The notes: a model not told the origin generated them from the sequence alone. A DNA stretch of 6,479 nucleotides from Desulfobacteraceae bacterium (GCA_007131845.1 SLPT01000042.1:1-6479); one strand, 5' to 3'; shown: positions 1-5,777, counted from the first letter of the stretch. Program-made: numbers and translations.

Positions 1-2
1 CG

Positions 3-116
3 GCAGCAGGCATTGAAACACGGCACATGGGGACCGCAGTCAAACCGGAAGGGTTCATCCCGCTGTATGGAAAAAATTTCACTTTCGTCTGTTTGCACTC
101 TCAGACACTCCGATAG
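3..116 (+). CDS. Possible C-terminal tail of an unidentified gene
   Basis: A 37-codon open frame enters from the left edge and ends at TAG 114-116. Its codon choice (many codons ending in C or G) resembles the genes downstream, and the peptide reads like ordinary protein (for example VKPEGFIPLYGKNFTFV). I do not recognise the family, and it does not look like the C-terminus of threonyl-tRNA synthetase. Frame 1 is also open to about 141, so the reading frame is not certain. A 6-bp hairpin begins four bases after the stop codon, as expected at a gene end. The evidence is weak because only the tail is present. Confidence 0.3.
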   Translation, partial: AAGIETRHMGTAVKPEGFIPLYGKNFTFVCLHSQTLR

Positions 117-119
117 AGC

Positions 120-134
120 CGGCTTCCGAAGCCG
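120..134 (+). terminator. Small hairpin, possible weak terminator
   Basis: CGGCTT (120-125) pairs with AAGCCG (129-134) around a 3-base loop, just after the TAG at 114-116. What follows (TCAACTTTAAT) has only a short T run, so intrinsic termination would be weak. The 11 bases at 127-137 (CGAAGCCGTCA) are identical to the terminus of the repeat family found further down. The hairpin may therefore be a repeat remnant instead of a terminator. Confidence 0.25.
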
Positions 135-202
135 TCAACTTTAATCCTCAAAATACGCCAAATATTCCTGCGGTTAAAATTTTCGATGTCCTTGACCTTG
201 AC

Positions 203-244
203 GGAAAATCCTGATTTTCGTTCGGGCACTATATAGGATTTTCC
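203..244. repeat. Perfect 9-bp inverted repeat upstream of infC promoter
   Basis: GGAAAATCC (203-211) and GGATTTTCC (236-244) are exact reverse complements separated by 24 bases. One further T-A pair is possible on the inner side. It ends about 30 bases before the likely -35 element of infC. No T tract follows, so a terminator is unlikely. A protein-binding operator or a chance AT-rich palindrome are both possible. Confidence 0.5.
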
Positions 245-274
245 AAAAATCGCAATGAAAAACACTATTTTTTC

Positions 275-316
275 TTGCATTTCCCCGTTTGTGTGGTATA
301 AGTTCCCGGTTATAAT
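275..316 (+). promoter_or_regulatory. Probable infC promoter region (two overlapping -10 candidates)
   Basis: Candidate one is TTGCAT (275-280), a 16-base spacer and TATAAG (297-302), with TG at 294-295 giving an extended -10 (TGnTATAAG). Candidate two is a perfect TATAAT (311-316) with only a weak -35 (TTGTGT, 289-294). Either would start transcription about 50-70 bases before the infC start, giving a short leader. The region is AT-rich relative to the genes. The assignment rests on matches to the sigma-70 consensus only. Confidence 0.5.
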
Positions 317-363
317 CGAACTGTATCATCGGCCATTTTTTCCGGAACCATGAAAGACATACG

Positions 364-377
364 GGAGGTGTCAAATA
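364..377 (+). promoter_or_regulatory. Strong infC Shine-Dalgarno and AUA start
   Basis: GGAGGTG (364-370) is a 7-base perfect complement of the 16S rRNA 3' end. GGAGG ends at 368 and ATA is at 375-377, a spacing of 6 bases. In this frame a TGA lies at 351-353, and no ATG, GTG or TTG occurs between it and TTG 468. The TTG is too far inside the conserved IF3 N-domain to be the start. The ribosome-binding site therefore decides for ATA 375. Confidence 0.75.
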
Positions 378-899
378 GCCAAGCAGCGGAATACCGATAA
401 ACAGGTTAATATCAATCGGGAAATAAAAGCAAAGGAAGTAAGGGTCATTGACCCGGAAAGCAACCAGTTGGGTATTCTGCCCTTCCAGAGCGCTCTGGAC
501 AAGGCGGAAGAACTCGGGCTCGACCTGGTGGAAGTGTCACCCAGCGCAAAACCGCCGGTCTGTAAAATTATGGATTACGGCCGGTACAAGTACCAGCTGG
601 ACAAAAAGCAGCAGGAAGCCCGGAAAAAGCAGTCATCCATCCAACTAAAGGAGATCAAGCTCCGGCCGAAAACCGATACCCATGACCTTGAAATCAAACT
701 GGGACACCTGAAAAAATTCATCGAAAAGAAAAACAAGGTCAAGGTAACGGTCATGTTCCGGGGCCGGGAGATCACCATGACGGACCGGGGAAGAGAAGTT
801 CTGCAGGCGGTTGCTGAAAAGGCCGGCGAATTTGCATCGATCGAGCAACATCCGAAAATGGAGGGAAGGACCATGACAATGGTCCTGGGGCCTAAGTAG
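375..899 (+). CDS. infC: Translation initiation factor IF-3
   Basis: IF3 binds the 30S subunit, prevents premature 50S joining and proofreads the initiator tRNA and start codon in the P site. From ATA 375 the product is 174 residues, close to the usual about 180. The N-domain spans about residues 12-80, with VNINREIKAKEVRVID at 11-26, LVEVSPSAKPPVCKIMDYG at 51-69 and the IF3 signature KIMDYGRYKY. A lysine-rich linker (about 77-92) leads to the C-domain (about 93-172) with VKVTVMFRGREI and the terminal MEGRTMTMVLGPK. Starting at TTG 468 would delete 31 residues including conserved EVRVID, so the rare AUA start is preferred. Rare AUU/AUC-type starts on infC are known and mediate autoregulation by IF3 itself, so the same is inferred here. 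rpmI and rplT follow, but after an unusually long gap. Confidence 0.97.
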   Translation: MAKQRNTDKQVNINREIKAKEVRVIDPESNQLGILPFQSALDKAEELGLDLVEVSPSAKPPVCKIMDYGRYKYQLDKKQQEARKKQSSIQLKEIKLRPKTDTHDLEIKLGHLKKFIEKKNKVKVTVMFRGREITMTDRGREVLQAVAEKAGEFASIEQHPKMEGRTMTMVLGPK

Positions 900-917
900 T
901 GCTTTAAGTAATACTCC

Positions 918-958
918 CGGGTGCCGCCCACCCTTCCGGACTGCTTCTCCGGCACCCG
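918..958 (+). repeat. Hairpin after infC
   Basis: CGGGTGCCG (918-926) and CGGCACCCG (950-958) are perfect 9-bp complements with a 23-base loop, starting 19 bases after the infC stop. No T tract follows, so it is not a classical intrinsic terminator. It could protect the mRNA 3' end or attenuate transcription. A second compact hairpin follows at 974-988 (CGGACG, ATG loop, CGTCCG). Confidence 0.45.
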
Positions 959-1063
959 AACGCACCCGCCGGCCGGACGATGCGTCCGCTTCATTGCGCA
1001 GCGAAACGGAAAGTCGAAAAAATCGCAGCGACAATATTGATGCACTCGTAAAAAGTCGCGATC

Positions 1064-1190
1064 TGACGGCTTTGTAAAAAGTCCAAGATCAAGGTTTGCG
1101 CAATTTCGAAGAATGCAGCGTACTTGGCGTACGTGACATTCCGAAGGATTACACGCAGGCGCAGACATTGGACTTTTTTCGAAGCCGTCA
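1064..1190 (+). repeat. MITE-like hairpin repeat, copy A
   Basis: The element is 127 bp with 23-bp terminal inverted repeats at 1064-1086 (begins TGACGGCTT) and 1168-1190 (ends AAGCCGTCA). It matches the reverse complement of copy B: the left half is nearly identical, with about five differences over about 75 bases, while the right half is more diverged. The homology continues outward to 1038-1060, a 23-bp arm identical to 2179-2201 on the other strand. It contains no gene. No clear target-site duplication is seen. In copy A the inner stem arms have decayed, so only the terminal and apical pairs remain complementary. Confidence 0.85.
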
Positions 1191-1205
1191 TTTTTTATTT
1201 GACGT

Positions 1206-1235
1206 TTGAAAAACAATGGTGCAAGTTTATATGTT
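1206..1235 (+). promoter_or_regulatory. Possible promoter for rpmI-rplT
   Basis: TTGAAA (1206-1211, 5 of 6 to the -35 consensus) is followed by an 18-base spacer and TATGTT (1230-1235, 4 of 6 to the -10 consensus). It lies immediately after repeat copy A and about 70 bases before rpmI. It could restore independent expression of the ribosomal protein genes beyond the insertion. This is consensus matching only. Confidence 0.3.
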
Positions 1236-1306
1236 TTACAACAGCACCCGAATGAAAATACGGGTTTTGTTCATGTACCGGACTATCTTCTTTGAAGGAG
1301 TATACG

Positions 1307-1504
1307 ATGCCGAAAATCAAAACAAACCGAGCTGCTGCCAAGCGCTTCAAGCGCACCGGCACCGGTAAATTCATTTTTTCCAAGTCCCATGCAAGCCATA
1401 TCCTGACCAAGAAAACGCGTAAAAGAAAACGTTCGCTGCGGAAAAAGCAGGTTATCTCTTCAAGCGATATGCGCCAGGTCCGGCTGATGCTGCCAAACGG
1501 ATAG
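1307..1504 (+). CDS. rpmI: 50S ribosomal protein L35 (bL35)
   Basis: This small, very basic protein of the large ribosomal subunit has 65 residues, the usual family length. The N-terminus [20 protein letters not shown] is the classic L35 opening, followed by the typical [20 protein letters not shown] stretch (about residues 26-45). It ends with the VRLMLPNG tail, the counterpart of the end of other L35 proteins. ATG 1307 is chosen because GGAG (1297-1300) lies 6 bases upstream and the protein then begins exactly like its family. A TTG five codons earlier in frame (1292) precedes the Shine-Dalgarno and is not the start. rplT follows after 109 bases, the usual partner, so the two are probably co-transcribed. 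Confidence 0.97.
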   Translation: MPKIKTNRAAAKRFKRTGTGKFIFSKSHASHILTKKTRKRKRSLRKKQVISSSDMRQVRLMLPNG

Positions 1505-1613
1505 CGGGACAGATTCAGATTGATTGCCGCGGGCATGCCGTGCACAAACCCGACCGGGATCATACGGAGTTAAAGTCATAATAAAATAAACAGGCTATAC
1601 AGGAGCACATACC

Positions 1614-1964
1614 ATGCGTGTCAAAAGAGGATTCAAGGCGAGGCATCGCCGGAAAAAGGTACTGAAGCTGGCACGGGGATATTCCGGCGGCCGGAGCAAA
1701 CTCTACCGCACGGCTGCAGATTCCGTGGACAAGGCGCTGATGTATGCATACCGGGACCGCAAGGTTAAAAAACGCGAATTCCGGAGGCTCTGGATCATTC
1801 GCATCAACGCGGCTTCCAGAATGAACGACCTTTCCTACAGCAAGCTCATCAGCGGCATGAAGAAAGCCGGGATCGAACTGGACCGCAAGGTACTTGCAGA
1901 ACTGGCGGTTTCCGACCCGTATGCATTTTCCAAAATCGCTGCCGCGGCCTCCGAAAACAACTGA
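1614..1964 (+). CDS. rplT: 50S ribosomal protein L20 (bL20)
   Basis: L20 binds 23S rRNA early in 50S assembly. In several bacteria it also represses its own operon by binding an mRNA mimic of its rRNA site. The product is 116 residues, normal for the family (117-119). It opens [20 protein letters not shown], the basic extended arm. It continues with [13 protein letters not shown] and the family-typical [20 protein letters not shown] (residues 47-66), then the globular C-domain with [25 protein letters not shown] (1601-1605) stands 8 bases before the ATG. The protein ends before a 338-bp gap containing repeat copy B, whereas pheS often lies closer. Autoregulation is possible, but no operator could be recognised in the sequence. 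Confidence 0.97.
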   Translation: MRVKRGFKARHRRKKVLKLARGYSGGRSKLYRTAADSVDKALMYAYRDRKVKKREFRRLWIIRINAASRMNDLSYSKLISGMKKAGIELDRKVLAELAVSDPYAFSKIAAAASENN

Positions 1965-2050
1965 TATAGTGGCTGATAGAAAACCGTCCTTTTCGCCAAA
2001 CCCTGCGTCCGGCTTAAATTTTACCCGTTTTCGGAAAAGGCCGCATCGTT

Positions 2051-2175
2051 TGACGGCTTCGTAAAAGTCCAATATCTGCGTTACGCGCAATTTCTCAGAA
2101 TTTCACGTACGACAAGTACGCTGCATTCTTCGAAATTGCGCAAGCCTTGAGCTTGGACTTTTTATAAAGCCGTCA
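2051..2175 (-). repeat. MITE-like hairpin repeat, copy B (best-preserved hairpin)
   Basis: The element is 125 bp with terminal inverted repeats at 2051-2072 and 2153-2175, in the opposite orientation to copies A and C. It folds end to end: the termini pair, GCGCAATTTC (2085-2094) pairs perfectly with GAAATTGCGC (2132-2141), AGAAT (2097-2101) pairs with ATTCT (2125-2129), and CGTAC (2106-2110) pairs with GTACG (2116-2120) around a 5-base loop. There is no coding capacity and no obvious target-site duplication. Transcribed from upstream, it would form a long imperfect RNA hairpin between rplT and pheS. Confidence 0.88.
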
Positions 2176-2184
2176 GGCCGCGAC

Positions 2185-2223
2185 TTTTTACGAGTGCATC
2201 ATCGTTTGATGCGCTCGTAAAAA
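2185..2223. repeat. 17-bp hairpin next to repeat copy B, upstream of pheS
   Basis: TTTTTACGAGTGCATCA (2185-2201) pairs with TGATGCGCTCGTAAAAA (2207-2223) over 17 positions with a single G-T wobble and a 5-base loop. The left arm, extended to 2179-2201, is identical to the reverse complement of 1038-1060 beside copy A. It therefore belongs to a larger repeat unit. On the + strand the A run trails the stem. On the - strand a T run also closes it, so it could resemble a bidirectional terminator, although the T residues are inside the stem. Confidence 0.7.
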
Positions 2224-2302
2224 TGACAAGCCTTCCGGGACGAATCCGTGTGCGGGCCGAGGCATTCGGACGCTACCTTCAGCAATCGGATACATTGTCA
2301 AA

Positions 2303-3307
2303 GTGGAAAAATCAATCGAACAGATCAAAACCGAGGCGCTGTCGGAAATCCAAAACGCAGCGGATATCGAGCAGGTCAGGACGATTTCCGTCCGCTACAT
2401 CGGGCGCAAAGGTCTTGTGACCCAGTATTTGCGGGATATTCCAAAGCTTCCTGCAAAGCAGCGCCCCGAAGCGGGTAAAAAGGCCAACCAGGCGAAAAAT
2501 GCTATCGAGGCGGCCGTGGAGGATGCCATTGGCCAACTGTCCAGGCAAAAGGGACCGTCCGACGCCGTGGACGTCTCTCTTCCCGGCCGGCCGGTGCCTG
2601 GCGGCACCATCCACCCGGTCACAAGGATCACGCGCGAGATCTGCTCCATTTTCGAAAGAATGGGCTTTGACATCGCGGAAGGCCCCGAGGTGGAGACCGA
2701 CTACTATAACTTCGAAGCGCTGAACATCCCGAAAAACCACCCGGCCCGGGACATGCAGGATACGTTCTACGTTTCGGACAACATCGTCCTTCGCACCCAC
2801 ACGTCGCCCATTCAGATCCGTTATATGGATGCCTGCAAGCCGCCGGTCCGGATTGTGGCCCCGGGAAAAGTATACCGGTGTGATTCCGATTTGACCCATA
2901 CACCCATGTTCCACCAGGTGGAGGGACTGCTGGTGGACGAAAAGTCGTCGTTTGCGGATCTCAAAGGACTTCTTACCCTGTTTGCCCGCCAGATGTTCGA
3001 TACGGACACGGCCCTTCGGTTCCGGCCCAGTTTTTTCCCCTTCACGGAGCCGAGCGCGGAGGTGGATATCCGATGCGTTATCTGCAAGGGAGAAGGCTGC
3101 AAGGTATGCTCCCAAACCGGCTGGCTGGAGGTGCTTGGATGCGGCATGGTTCACCCGGCGGTCTTTGAAAATGTCGGCTACGATACGGAAAAATACAAGG
3201 GATTTGCCTTTGGCATGGGTGTAGAGCGCATTGCCATGCTTAAATACGGCATCAACGATCTCCGGATGTTCTTCGAAAGTGACATCAGGTTCCTGAGGCA
3301 GTTTTAA
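2303..3307 (+). CDS. pheS: Phenylalanyl-tRNA synthetase alpha subunit
   Basis: This is the catalytic subunit of the cytoplasmic (alpha-beta)2 enzyme that activates phenylalanine with ATP and charges tRNA-Phe. It has 334 residues against about 327 in E. coli. An N-terminal coiled-coil tRNA-binding region (about 1-85) precedes the class II core. Visible core parts are DVSLPGRPVPGGTIHPVTR (90-108), LRTHTSPIQIR (163-173), motif 2 (GKVYRCDSDLTHTPMFHQVEG, within 188-208) and motif 3 (GFAFGMGVERIAMLKYG, 300-316). The Phe-pocket alanine of GFAFGMG is present (A302). A four-cysteine insertion, CxxC-x4-CxxC at 258-269, precedes GWLEVLGCGMVHP. The GTG start at 2303 is chosen because the protein then aligns with the family N-terminus and no ATG or TTG lies upstream in frame. 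The Shine-Dalgarno is poor, which suggests modest initiation. pheT follows after one base. Confidence 0.97.
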   Translation: MEKSIEQIKTEALSEIQNAADIEQVRTISVRYIGRKGLVTQYLRDIPKLPAKQRPEAGKKANQAKNAIEAAVEDAIGQLSRQKGPSDAVDVSLPGRPVPGGTIHPVTRITREICSIFERMGFDIAEGPEVETDYYNFEALNIPKNHPARDMQDTFYVSDNIVLRTHTSPIQIRYMDACKPPVRIVAPGKVYRCDSDLTHTPMFHQVEGLLVDEKSSFADLKGLLTLFARQMFDTDTALRFRPSFFPFTEPSAEVDIRCVICKGEGCKVCSQTGWLEVLGCGMVHPAVFENVGYDTEKYKGFAFGMGVERIAMLKYGINDLRMFFESDIRFLRQF

Positions 3308-3308
3308 T

Positions 3309-5744
3309 ATGAAAATCAGCCTTGACTGGCTCAGCCAGTATGTGGATATTGATACGGAGCCGGCCCGGCTGGCGGATATGCTGACCATGTCCGGATTTGA
3401 AGTCGAGGCCGTGTTTGACCCCTGGGCGCACCTGGCCGGCGTGGTATGCGGAAAAATTATAGAGATCCGGGAGCATCCCGATTCGGACCGCCTGAAATGC
3501 TGCAAGGTGGATACGGGAGATGCGGTTCTTTCCATCGTCTGCGGCGCACCCAACGTCGCTTCCGATATGAACGCGGCCTGTGCAGGATCTGGTAGCGTCC
3601 TGCCGTCCGGGGAGGAAGTCACCGCTGGAACCATCCGGGGGCAGCGATCCGAAGGGATGCTCTGCAGTGCATCGGAACTCGGGATCGGCACGGATGCATC
3701 CATCATACTATCACTGGATAATGACGTCCGCCCCGGAACGCCTCTTGCGGAAGCCCTGGGCCTGTCCGATACGGTCTTCGAGATCGGTCTCACCCCGAAC
3801 CGCCCGGACTGCCTCAGCTTCATGGGCATTGCCCGGGAAGTCGCCGCCCTGACGGGGCGAACGCTCAGGCGCCCCGGTAGCGAACTGGCACAAAGCGCTC
3901 CGGACATCCGGGATAAGACGTCCGTGGAGATCCAAAATCCCGATATGTGCCCCCGGTATTCCGCCCGGCTTCTCTCCGGCGTTACCGTGGGCCGGTCCCC
4001 GCAGTGGCTTGAACAAAGGCTGCTTTCCGTCGGGCTCAAACCCATCAACAGCATTGTCGATATCACCAACTATGTTATGATGGAAACCGGCCAGCCGTTG
4101 CATGCATTCGATTTCGACCGCCTGGCCCAAAACCGGATCGTGGTCCGGACCCGGATTTCTGAAGCCGAAAAAACCTTTGTAACACTCGACGGCAAAGAAC
4201 GCGCCATCGAAGACGACATGCTGATGATCTGCGACGGCAAAGCACCCGTGGCGGTGGCAGGTGTCATGGGCGGAGAAAACTCGGAAATCACCCAAACCAC
4301 CACGAATGTCCTGATCGAAAGCGCGCATTTCGACCCGGTTTCCATACGGAAAACCGCCAAGAGACTGGGGCTGTCAACCGATGCATCCCACCGGTTCGAG
4401 CGCGGGGTGGACCCGGAGGGTACCGTGTACGCCATGGACCGTGCAGCGGCCCTGATGGCGGAAATCGCCGGCGGAGAAATCCACGCCGGGGTCATCGACG
4501 AGTATCCCCGCCCCGCAGCCATTGAACCGATCCGGCTGTCCGCGGAAAAAACCAACCGGCACCTCGGAACCAGCCTTGATCCATCAGAAATCGGACGACT
4601 GCTTCGCGCCATCGGATTTGAAGTGAGCCCCGGTGAATCCAATACCCCCGGTGAATCCGACACCATGGATGTGCTCGCCCCGTCCTTCCGGATGGATGTC
4701 ACCCGCCCCGAGGACCTCATGGAGGAGGTGGCCCGGCTTTCCGGATACGACAACATCGCCGTGACATACCCTGCAATCCCGGCCCGTACCCTTCCGCCGC
4801 TTCGAAGCCATACGCTCAAGGAGCAGCTCCGTGACCGAATGGCCGGACTGGGCTTCAACGAGGCCATCCACTACAGCTTCACCGGAAAAAACGCCCGAAT
4901 CCTGGAGTTTCCGGAAGGCGACCCGCGGCACGCGGAACTGCCCATACTCAACCCCCTGTCCGAAACCCAGTCGGTCATGCGCACGACCCTGATCGGATCG
5001 TTGCTGGAAGCCTGCCAGAAAAACCTGTTCCGGCAGGTTAAAGACCTGAAGCTTTTTGAGCTGGGCAAGGCGTTCTACAGCCGGGGAACCGAAGCGCTCC
5101 CCGAAGAGCAGGGCCTTTTGGCCGCCGTCTGGACCGGAGCAAGACGGCCCGTCTCATGGCACGAAAAAAGATCATCAAGTGATTTTTACGACATCAAGGG
5201 CATTCTGGAATCCCTTTTTTCGGATCTTCGCGTCGGGCCGGTCACCTGGCGTGCGACGCCGGCGGACCGGTGCGCTTTCACCCGACCCGGGCAGAGCGCG
5301 ACCATCCACGCGGCGGATGTGGCGCTGGGCGTTGTGGGGGAAATCAAGGAATCGATCCGGAAACAATATGATATCGGGCAGAAAGTGTTTGCCTTTGAAA
5401 TCGTTACCGACCGCCTTTTCGAGCTTGTGCCGGAGAGCTTTTCCTTTACTCCCGTTCCGCGTTTTCCCGCCACGAGCCGGGACATGACGCTGATCATCGA
5501 CGAAACCGTGCCCGCCGGGGATATCCTTCAGAAGATCAGGGAAATGAACGTGGATATTATCGAGGACATCCTCGTTTTCGACGTATATAGCGGGAGCCCG
5601 ATAGAAGCCGGCAAAAAAAGCGTTTCCACCCGGATCATTTACCGCTCCCACGACAAGACCCTGGAAGAGGAACCGGTCAGCGCGCTCCACCAGGAAATCA
5701 CGGAAAAACTCATCGCCGAATTCGGTGCGGACCTTCCGGGATAG
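3309..5744 (+). CDS. pheT: Phenylalanyl-tRNA synthetase beta subunit
   Basis: The beta subunit binds tRNA-Phe, holds the editing site that hydrolyses mischarged Tyr-tRNA-Phe, and completes the (alpha-beta)2 enzyme with PheS. It has 811 residues, near the usual 795-ish. Domains in order: N-terminal part (1-38), EMAPII-like OB-fold tRNA-binding domain (about 40-150, with HPDSDRLKCCKVDTGD), B3/B4 editing domain (about 212-386, with NSIVDITNYVMMETGQPLHAFD and GVMGGENSEI), B5 (about 405-480), the pseudo-catalytic core (about 490-690) and the ferredoxin-fold anticodon-binding domain (about 713-808, with PVPRFPATSRDM). ATG 3309 lies one base after the pheS stop, with GAGG (3295-3298) inside the pheS end, so translation is coupled. 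Residues 441-452 are a tandem duplication, PGESNT-PGESDT, in a B5 loop. Confidence 0.97.
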   Translation: MKISLDWLSQYVDIDTEPARLADMLTMSGFEVEAVFDPWAHLAGVVCGKIIEIREHPDSDRLKCCKVDTGDAVLSIVCGAPNVASDMNAACAGSGSVLPSGEEVTAGTIRGQRSEGMLCSASELGIGTDASIILSLDNDVRPGTPLAEALGLSDTVFEIGLTPNRPDCLSFMGIAREVAALTGRTLRRPGSELAQSAPDIRDKTSVEIQNPDMCPRYSARLLSGVTVGRSPQWLEQRLLSVGLKPINSIVDITNYVMMETGQPLHAFDFDRLAQNRIVVRTRISEAEKTFVTLDGKERAIEDDMLMICDGKAPVAVAGVMGGENSEITQTTTNVLIESAHFDPVSIRKTAKRLGLSTDASHRFERGVDPEGTVYAMDRAAALMAEIAGGEIHAGVIDEYPRPAAIEPIRLSAEKTNRHLGTSLDPSEIGRLLRAIGFEVSPGESNTPGESDTMDVLAPSFRMDVTRPEDLMEEVARLSGYDNIAVTYPAIPARTLPPLRSHTLKEQLRDRMAGLGFNEAIHYSFTGKNARILEFPEGDPRHAELPILNPLSETQSVMRTTLIGSLLEACQKNLFRQVKDLKLFELGKAFYSRGTEALPEEQGLLAAVWTGARRPVSWHEKRSSSDFYDIKGILESLFSDLRVGPVTWRATPADRCAFTRPGQSATIHAADVALGVVGEIKESIRKQYDIGQKVFAFEIVTDRLFELVPESFSFTPVPRFPATSRDMTLIIDETVPAGDILQKIREMNVDIIEDILVFDVYSGSPIEAGKKSVSTRIIYRSHDKTLEEEPVSALHQEITEKLIAEFGADLPG
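4629..4664 (+). repeat. 18-bp in-frame tandem duplication in pheT
   Basis: Two adjacent 18-base units (4629-4646 and 4647-4664) match at 16 of 18 positions and encode PGESNT and PGESDT (residues 441-452). They fall in a surface-type loop of the B5 domain, between GFEVS and MDVLAPSFR. The corresponding E. coli loop is several residues shorter. The frame is kept, so function is probably unaffected. Confidence 0.8.
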
Positions 5745-5777
5745 GGCCGGGCGCAGAAAATGGCGGAAAGGACGGTC

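Larger units (their letters stand above)
1..374. other. Upstream region of infC, no identified gene
   Basis: No recognisable complete gene lies here. The first about 116 bases are open in one + frame (see the separate partial entry). From about 135 on the sequence becomes AT-rich and non-coding. It contains a small hairpin at 120-134, a perfect 9-bp inverted repeat (203-211 with 236-244) and the infC promoter candidates at 275-316. The infC leader and Shine-Dalgarno follow. thrS, the usual upstream neighbour of infC in many bacteria, is not visible in this stretch. Confidence 0.6.
900..1306. other. Expanded infC-rpmI intergenic region
   Basis: This gap of about 400 bp holds no supported gene. 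In order it contains two GC-rich hairpins after infC (918-958 and 974-988), a 23-bp arm shared with the second repeat copy (1038-1060), the hairpin repeat proper (1064-1190), a possible promoter (1206-1235) and the rpmI Shine-Dalgarno (GGAG, 1297-1300). In well-studied bacteria infC and rpmI are closely spaced and this junction carries the L20 autoregulatory site. I could not identify an L20-binding pseudoknot by eye. Confidence 0.7.
1965..2302. other. Expanded rplT-pheS intergenic region
   Basis: No gene is supported in these 338 bp. The stretch holds repeat copy B (2051-2175), an adjoining strong hairpin (2185-2223) and about 80 bases of leader before pheS. No convincing sigma-70 promoter and no leader peptide rich in Phe codons was seen. 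Control of pheST by a classical Phe attenuator therefore has no visible support here. The two synthetase genes may depend on read-through from rplT or on a promoter too weak to recognise. Confidence 0.6.

Noticed and set aside
468..899. TTG 468 as the infC start
   Set aside because: It would remove 31 residues, including the conserved EVRVID stretch of the IF3 N-domain, and it has no Shine-Dalgarno. ATA 375 has an excellent one.
575..1216. Open - strand frame of 213 codons opposite infC and repeat copy A
   Set aside because: It runs antisense to well-conserved IF3 and then through non-coding repeat sequence. No ribosome-binding site or recognisable domain was seen.
1988..2040. CCTTTTC/GAAAAGG inverted repeat as a terminator after rplT
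   Set aside because: The stem is only 7 bp with a 39-base loop and has no T tract after it.
1038..2223. CRISPR array or retron-type system formed by the repeats
   Set aside because: Copies are about 1-4 kb apart, in mixed orientation, with no regular spacers and no cas or reverse transcriptase gene nearby.
2176..2302. Phe-codon leader peptide and attenuator before pheS
   Set aside because: No short ORF with a run of TTC/TTT codons and no alternative terminator with a T tract could be found in this stretch.
2312..4069. Very long open frame (585 codons) on the - strand opposite pheS and the start of pheT
   Set aside because: Both overlapping + strand genes are unmistakable PheS and PheT. The antisense frame stays open because of codon bias and its product resembles no family I know.
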